DNA from: WHSM01 sp050701635
GTDB lineage: Bacteria > Actinomycetota > Actinomycetes > Mycobacteriales > Micromonosporaceae
Length of the DNA: 9,556 nucleotides
Reading direction: 5' to 3'
Assembly: GCA_050701635.1 (NCBI GenBank)
Contig: JBOGDF010000223.1
Span: 1 to 9,556, forward strand
Below are positions 6,081 to 9,556 of this stretch, piece after piece. Both the position numbers and the translations under genes were made by a program. Position 1 is the first letter of the stretch; every line of letters begins with the position of its first letter. The notes below the pieces were generated by a model. It searched no databases. It worked only from the letters and a program-made list of their open reading frames with translations, and had not been told where the DNA came from.

Positions 6081-6298
6081 TCGTCGCTGGTGCCGGTGCC
6101 GGTGGCCTCGCCGCGGGCGGCACGGGCGCGGCGGGTGGAGTCGGCCATCTCGTACATGTCGGTCGCGAAGTCGCCGATCTCCTTGGCGACGTCGCGTACC
6201 GCGCCGGTGATGATCGTGGCGATCTGCCCCACGTGGGTCGCGGCGGACTCCACGCCCACCTGGATCGCGTCCTTGGTGATCTCGCCCTTGCCGAGCAT
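6077..6298 (-). CDS. Small conserved-looking helical protein, function unknown
   Basis: A 73-residue protein. The ATG at 6298 is chosen because GGAGG (6308-6304, minus strand) lies 5 nt upstream; a longer frame from 6337 would start inside low-complexity DNA. After MLGKGEITKDAIQVGVESAA the chain is mostly alpha-helical with alternating hydrophobic and polar residues (HVGQIATIITGAVRDVAKEI, then GDFATDMYEMADSTRRARAA). This suggests an amphipathic helix rather than a true membrane span. The tail is short and polar. No family is recognised. It is transcribed toward the acidic-protein gene and its stop (6079-6077) overlaps that gene's stop. It is co-directional with the upstream desaturase pair but separated from it by a 106-bp low-complexity gap. 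Confidence 0.65.
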   Translation of the reverse strand: MLGKGEITKDAIQVGVESAATHVGQIATIITGAVRDVAKEIGDFATDMYEMADSTRRARAARGEATGTGTSDD

Positions 6299-6339
6299 CC
6301 GTACCTCCGTGGTCCCCGTCGCCGCGCTCACGCGCACAC

Positions 6340-6403
6340 CTCGCTTCGCTCGGCGGCGCGCTCGCGCGCGCTGCTGAGCCGATTGGTTCGCTCGCTTCGC
6401 TCG
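6340..6403. repeat. CGCTCG/CTTCGCTCG low-complexity repeats
   Basis: CTCGCTTCGCTCG occurs at 6340-6352 and again at 6391-6403, with GCGCGCTCGCGCGCGC between them. The block sits right after the desaturase stop, before the small gene at 6298. Such CGAGCGAAGCGAGC-type strings are often seen at gene 3' ends in high-GC actinobacteria. A transcription-end or mRNA 3'-structure role is possible but not shown. Confidence 0.5.
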
Positions 6404-6404
6404 C

Positions 6405-7544
6405 TCACGCCGCGGCGCCGATGGCCTCTGCCGGTGCCTCGTTGCTCCGACGCTGATCGACCGGCGCCGGGTCCCGGCTCGGGAACACCCAGTCAGGTAG
6501 CGCCAGCTTGAAGATCTTCTTCCACACCGAGCCGAGCTGCTGGGACAGCGACCCAGTGTTGTACGGCAAACCGTACCGCTGGCAGATGTCGCGTACCTCC
6601 GGGGCGATCTCCGGGTACCGCTTGGCCGGCAGGTCCGGGAACAGGTGGTGCTCGATCTGGTGGCTGAGGTTGCCGCTCATGATGTGGAACAGCTTGCCGC
6701 CGGTGATGTTCGCCGAGCCGAGCATCTGCCGCAGGTACCACTGGCCCCGGGTCTCGTTCGCGGTCTCCTCCTCGGTGAAGGTCGCCACCCCCGCCGGGAA
6801 GTGCCCGCAGAAGATGATCGAGTACGCCCACACGTTGCGGACCAGGTTCGCCACCGCGTTGCCGGCCAGCGTGGACACGAACAGCGGCCCGGTGAGCGCC
6901 GGGAACAGTACGTAGTCCTTCAGCGCCTGTTTGGCGCCCTTATGCCACATCTGCCGCCTGATCGCGCGCGTGTCGGCCCACTTCCGCTCGCCGGAGAGGA
7001 TCCGCTCGATCTCCAGGTCGTGCAGCATCACGCCCCACTCGAAGAACAGCATCAGGAAGAACGCGTACACCGGGTTGCCCAGGTAGTAGGGGTTCCACTT
7101 CTGGGCCTGCTCCATGCGCAGCACGCCGTACCCGATGTCACGATCCTTGTCGAGGATGTTGGTGTACGTGTGGTGCATGTAGTTGTGCGAGTGCTTCCAC
7201 TGCTCGGCGGGGCATACGGTGTCCCACTCGAACATCTTCGAGTTGAGCTTCGGGTCGCGCATCCAGTCGTACTGGCCGTGCATCACGTTGTGCCCGATCT
7301 CCATGTTGTCCAGGATCTTGGAGACCGACAGGCAGGCGACGCCGGCCAGCCACGCGGGCGGCAGGAAGCCCAGGAAGAGCAGCGCGCGGCCGGCGACCTC
7401 GAACCGCTTCTGGGTGGTGACGATCTTCCGGATGTAGTTCGCGTCGGCTTCGCCGAGCTCCTCCACGACTCGCTTGCGGATCGCGTCCAGCTCGGCGCCG
7501 AGCGAATCAATCTGGTCAGGTGTCAGGTGCGCGGGGTATGGCAT
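6405..7544 (-). CDS. Membrane fatty acid desaturase (DesA3-like, acyl-CoA delta-9 type)
   Basis: A 379-residue integral membrane di-iron desaturase that introduces a cis double bond into a fatty acyl chain using O2 and electrons. All three histidine boxes are present: GHNVMH (His85, His89), HNYMHH (His120, His124, His125) and HQIEHH (His295, His299, His300), with a supporting His248. Hydrophobic segments lie near 50-77, 153-175 and 211-257. Architecture and neighbour match mycobacterial DesA3 (Rv3229c), which works with the oxidoreductase Rv3230c as a stearoyl-CoA desaturase. Exact substrate and double-bond position are inferred. The ATG at 7544 has AGGAG (7554-7550) 5 nt upstream. That AGGAG overlaps the reductase stop codon (TGAGGAG), so translation is probably coupled. 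The C-terminal 25 residues are polar and variable. Confidence 0.94.
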   Translation of the reverse strand: MPYPAHLTPDQIDSLGAELDAIRKRVVEELGEADANYIRKIVTTQKRFEVAGRALLFLGFLPPAWLAGVACLSVSKILDNMEIGHNVMHGQYDWMRDPKLNSKMFEWDTVCPAEQWKHSHNYMHHTYTNILDKDRDIGYGVLRMEQAQKWNPYYLGNPVYAFFLMLFFEWGVMLHDLEIERILSGERKWADTRAIRRQMWHKGAKQALKDYVLFPALTGPLFVSTLAGNAVANLVRNVWAYSIIFCGHFPAGVATFTEEETANETRGQWYLRQMLGSANITGGKLFHIMSGNLSHQIEHHLFPDLPAKRYPEIAPEVRDICQRYGLPYNTGSLSQQLGSVWKKIFKLALPDWVFPSRDPAPVDQRRSNEAPAEAIGAAA

Positions 7545-7553
7545 CTCGGCTCC

Positions 7554-8663
7554 TCAGATATCGAGCGTCACGTCGCCGCAGGGGACGTTCACGCAGAGTT
7601 GGATGGCGCTGTCGGGCTCGTCGTTGACCTCGCCGGTCAGCAGGTTCCTGACCGTGCCGGAGCGCTTCGGGCTGGTGCACGAGAAGCAGATGCCCATCCG
7701 GCAGCCGTACTCCGGGGTGAGGCCGGCGTCCTCGGCCTGCTCCAGCAGGCTCCTGCCGTCGTTGTCCTTGGCGGTTCCGCTGCGTACGAAGCTGAGCTGG
7801 CCGGTGGCCTCCGCGGTCGGTGCCGACGGCGGCGCCGTGACGAACTGTTCGGTGTGCAGCCGGTCGGTGAGCTCGTCCTCCGCCCAGACCTGGTGGATCG
7901 CGCGCATCAGCGGCGCGGGCCCGCACAGGTACGTCTCCGCGTCGGCGTAGTCGGGCACCGCTTCGAACAGGTGGTCCCGGCTGAACAGCCCCCGCAGCTC
8001 GCCACCGTCGACGTCGGTGTACGCCCTCACCAGCCGCACGTTGGGGTACCACGCCGCGAGCTGCGCCAGCTCGTCGCGGTAGACCGCATCGTCCGGGGTG
8101 TAGTTGTAGTGCAGGAACGTGATCTGCCCCAAGTGGCCTTCGTCGCAGACCGTACGCAGCATCGACATCACCGGGGTGATCCCGCTGCCGCCGCTGATCA
8201 GCAGCAGCGGGTCGGGCCGTCGCGTCGGCAGGGCGAAGTCCCCGAGCGCCTGCGACAGCGTCAGCACCATGCCGGGCCGCGCCCTCGCCTTCAGGTAGCG
8301 GGTCACCTCACCGGAGGGGTTCACCTTCGCGGTGATCTCGATCAGGTCGTCGGTACGCCGCGCCGAGGAGGCGGGCGAGAAGCAGCGGGTACGCCGTACC
8401 CCGTCGATCTCGACGCCGACCCGTACGTACTGGCCGGCCCGGTGGCCACGCCAGTTGCCGTTGGGCTTCAGGGTCAGCGTCACGCTGTCCGCGGTGGGGT
8501 GCTCGACCGCGACGATCCGGGCGCGTACCTCCGCCACCGACCACATCGGGTTGACCAGCTCCAGATAGCGGTCGACGCCGTGCGGGGTGGCCAGGGTTTC
8601 TGCCAGCGACGAGGCGAGCAGCCGACGGACCGCACGTTTCGGCGTCTGGAATCGAGTCGCCAT
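7554..8663 (-). CDS. Ferredoxin reductase fused to 2Fe-2S ferredoxin (desaturase electron donor)
   Basis: A 369-residue electron-transfer protein predicted to pass electrons from NAD(P)H through FAD and a 2Fe-2S cluster to the desaturase encoded 9 nt downstream. Domain order: N-terminal extension (1-45); FAD-binding barrel (about 46-145) with RCFS at 93-96; nucleotide-binding domain (about 150-265) with SGGSGITPVMSML and YLCGPAPLM; and a plant-type 2Fe-2S domain (about 288-369) with Cys321-x4-Cys326-x2-Cys329 and Cys357. It matches the layout of mycobacterial Rv3230c and Pseudomonas DesC. I choose the ATG at 8663 because AAGGGAGGA (8676-8668) is well placed; upstream in-frame starts would add 20 residues encoded across the candidate operator. 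Probably repressed by the divergent TetR protein. Confidence 0.93.
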   Translation of the reverse strand: MATRFQTPKRAVRRLLASSLAETLATPHGVDRYLELVNPMWSVAEVRARIVAVEHPTADSVTLTLKPNGNWRGHRAGQYVRVGVEIDGVRRTRCFSPASSARRTDDLIEITAKVNPSGEVTRYLKARARPGMVLTLSQALGDFALPTRRPDPLLLISGGSGITPVMSMLRTVCDEGHLGQITFLHYNYTPDDAVYRDELAQLAAWYPNVRLVRAYTDVDGGELRGLFSRDHLFEAVPDYADAETYLCGPAPLMRAIHQVWAEDELTDRLHTEQFVTAPPSAPTAEATGQLSFVRSGTAKDNDGRSLLEQAEDAGLTPEYGCRMGICFSCTSPKRSGTVRNLLTGEVNDEPDSAIQLCVNVPCGDVTLDI

Positions 8664-8679
8664 TGCGTCCTCCCTTTCG

Positions 8680-8695
8680 GTGTACGCCTGTTCAC
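8680..8695. promoter_or_regulatory. Candidate DesT/FabR-like operator B (reductase side)
   Basis: GTGTACG-CC-TGTTCAC fits the pattern GTGAACA-NN-TGTTCAC at 14 of 16 positions (12 of 14 outside the centre). It ends 16 bp before the reductase start codon, between that gene and its likely promoter, where a repressor would block transcription. It matches operator A in spacing and half-site. A further GTGAAC half-site lies at 8723-8718 (minus strand), next to a GTTGC-GG-GCAAC palindrome (8703-8714). Confidence 0.55.
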
Positions 8696-8724
8696 TCATT
8701 ACGTTGCGGGCAACCTCGTTCACG

Positions 8725-8730
8725 CGTCAA
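8725..8730 (-). promoter_or_regulatory. Candidate -35 box of the reductase-desaturase operon
   Basis: On the minus strand TTGACG is the best -35 match in the divergent gap. A weak -10, CAACGT, follows after 18 bp (about 8706-8701). This would start transcription near operator B and give a leader of roughly 30 nt. The -10 is poor, so the exact promoter is uncertain. Confidence 0.35.
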
Positions 8731-8767
8731 GTGATGGTGGTGCAGGACTCAGTCGGGGTAACGCCGA

Positions 8768-8785
8768 GGTGAACAACTGTTCTCC
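8768..8785. promoter_or_regulatory. Candidate DesT/FabR-like operator A (tetR side)
   Basis: GGTGAACA-AC-TGTTCTCC is an 18-bp inverted repeat in which 7 of 8 pairs match. It lies just upstream of the tetR -10 candidate and overlaps its likely -35 region. A palindrome at this place in a divergent tetR gap is the usual autoregulatory operator. Its core resembles operator B, which argues that one protein binds both. Confidence 0.62.
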
Positions 8786-8791
8786 GAGCGG

Positions 8792-8797
8792 GTAGCC
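8792..8797 (+). promoter_or_regulatory. Candidate -10 box of leaderless tetR promoter
   Basis: TAGCCT is 7 nt before the GTG at 8805, with a TGAACA (8770-8775) 16 bp upstream as a poor -35. There is no proper Shine-Dalgarno before the GTG/ATG pair, so a leaderless message starting at 8804-8805 is the simplest explanation. Operator A covers the -35 area. Confidence 0.45.
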
Positions 8798-8804
8798 TGG
8801 CGGG

Positions 8805-9461
8805 GTGATGCAGCGAGGTCGGCGGTCTGGCCGCGTACCCCCGGCGGAGCGGGGAGTACGCCAGGAGCGCAAGGAGCGGACGCGCCAGGCGCTGCTCGAC
8901 GCCGGCCTGGAGCTGGTCGCCGAGCACGGGTACGCCGGCCTCTCGCTGCGGCAGGTGGCGCGCGCCGTCGGGATCGTGCCGACCGCGTTCTACCGGCACT
9001 TCCAGGGTCTGGACGAGCTCGGGCTGGCGCTGGTCACGGAGTCTTTCGGTACGCTGCGCGCGATGCTGCGCTCCGCCCGGCGCGACATCACCGACTCAGG
9101 CCGCGTCATCGACCAGTCGATCGAGATTCTCGACCAGTACGTCACCGACCACGAGGCGCATTTCCGGTTCATCGCGCGGGAGCGCTCGAGTGGCGTACTG
9201 GTGATCCGGCAGGCGATCCGCTGGGAGCTGCGGCTGATCGTGAGCGAGCTGGCGCTGGACCTGTCGCGCTTCCCGATCCTCGACCAGTGGTCGGCCGGCG
9301 ACCTGCAGGTGCTCGCCGAGCTGATCGTCAACTCCATGGTGGTCACCGCCGAAGGCATGCTCGACGCCCCCAACCCCCGCGACCGCGCCGCCATCGCCGA
9401 CTCCGCCAAAAAGCAACTCCGCATGATCATCGTCGGCGTCACCCACTGGCACCCCGCGTAG
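8805..9461 (+). CDS. TetR-family regulator, FabR/DesT-like, of fatty acid desaturation
   Basis: A 218-residue TetR-type regulator. After a basic tail the DNA-binding region (about 22-67) contains RTRQALLDAGLELVAEHGYA, then LSLRQVARAVGIVPTAFYRH. The following FQGLDELGLALVTESFGTLR and RFIARERSSGV segments are characteristic of the FabR/DesT branch. E. coli FabR and Pseudomonas DesT sense unsaturated versus saturated acyl thioesters and control unsaturated fatty acid genes. DesT sits beside desCB, the counterpart of the reductase-desaturase pair found here divergently. GTG at 8805 and ATG at 8808 are adjacent in-frame starts; a probable leaderless promoter favours one of them, and I use the GTG. 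The effector and repressor role are inferred from family and context. Confidence 0.88.
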   Translation: MMQRGRRSGRVPPAERGVRQERKERTRQALLDAGLELVAEHGYAGLSLRQVARAVGIVPTAFYRHFQGLDELGLALVTESFGTLRAMLRSARRDITDSGRVIDQSIEILDQYVTDHEAHFRFIARERSSGVLVIRQAIRWELRLIVSELALDLSRFPILDQWSAGDLQVLAELIVNSMVVTAEGMLDAPNPRDRAAIADSAKKQLRMIIVGVTHWHPA

Positions 9462-9474
9462 CCGCACCCGCTCC

Positions 9475-9495
9475 CCCCGGCCCCCCGGGCCGGGG
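9475..9495. terminator. GC hairpin after tetR
   Basis: CCCCGGCCC-CCC-GGGCCGGGG has perfect 9-bp arms and a 3-nt loop, 13 nt after the tetR stop codon. It is a likely intrinsic-type terminator without a U-tract. Confidence 0.65.
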
Positions 9496-9521
9496 CACCC
9501 GCACTTGGGGCGTTGGCATGC

Positions 9522-9554
9522 GGTCGACACGCCGATCCGGTCGGTGTGTCGACC
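9522..9554. terminator. Second hairpin at the right edge
   Basis: A 14-bp stem (9522-9535 with 9541-9554; outer 9 bp GGTCGACAC/GTGTCGACC, one G-U pair) encloses the loop TCCGG. It may be a second terminator for tetR or belong to a convergent gene beyond the window. No gene is supported in 9462-9556. Confidence 0.6.
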
Positions 9555-9556
9555 AC

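Noticed and set aside
4820..6511. Long plus-strand open frame (563 codons) across fba and the small genes
   Set aside because: Low-complexity Arg/Leu/Gly translation lying opposite clear fba coding sequence; it also runs through two other small genes.
6645..8795. Long plus-strand open frame (716 codons) opposite the desaturase and reductase
   Set aside because: It is a shadow of two genes with intact histidine boxes and iron-sulfur cysteines on the minus strand.
8990..9556. Minus-strand open frame opposite tetR reaching the right edge
   Set aside because: Ser/Arg-rich shadow of the TetR gene with no recognisable domain.

Overview
The window is very GC-rich actinobacterial chromosome. Genes use G/C third positions, GTG starts occur, GTAC-containing words are frequent, and intergenic hairpins lack U-tracts. 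Gene content (CGNR/ABATE regulator, actinobacterial class II aldolase, DesA3-like desaturase with a fused ferredoxin reductase) and word use suggest Micromonosporaceae; the genus is inferred, not proven. No phage, insertion sequence, CRISPR, tRNA or rRNA was seen.

Layout. The left edge (1-1042) holds the start of a minus-strand ABATE/CGNR-type regulator, divergent from a VOC-fold protein. The VOC gene is followed after 4 nt by an SRPBCC-family gene that has lost its middle and changed frame, so it is a pseudogene. A strong hairpin separates this from a minus-strand gene (1114-3213) for a large secreted protein with two tandem choice-of-anchor-P-like repeats. A palindrome-rich 374-bp gap separates that gene from a plus-strand orphan NarL/LuxR-type regulator (3588-4247) whose receiver lacks the phospho-acceptor Asp. 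A two-copy 25-nt direct repeat lies between this regulator and a tiny DivIVA-like protein. A perfect 32-bp palindrome sits between that protein and the convergent fba gene (class II fructose-bisphosphate aldolase). Two small unknown genes at 5847-6298 are convergent and share their stop region through a CTAG.

The right third is a recognisable regulatory unit. A minus-strand pair, a flavin/2Fe-2S ferredoxin reductase followed by a membrane fatty acid desaturase, is divergent from a FabR/DesT-like TetR regulator. The reductase should deliver electrons from NAD(P)H to the desaturase di-iron centre. The TetR protein probably represses the pair in response to fatty acyl composition, as DesT does for desCB in Pseudomonas. 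Two sites in the 141-bp divergent gap fit one palindromic pattern, GTGAACA-NN-TGTTCAC: one at the tetR promoter and one just upstream of the reductase start. They are the best operator candidates in the window.

I see no clearly new multi-gene system. The items most worth a second look are the DesT-like operator pair, the phospho-acceptor-less regulator facing the repeat-bearing secreted protein, the SRPBCC deletion, and the tail-to-tail small gene pair.
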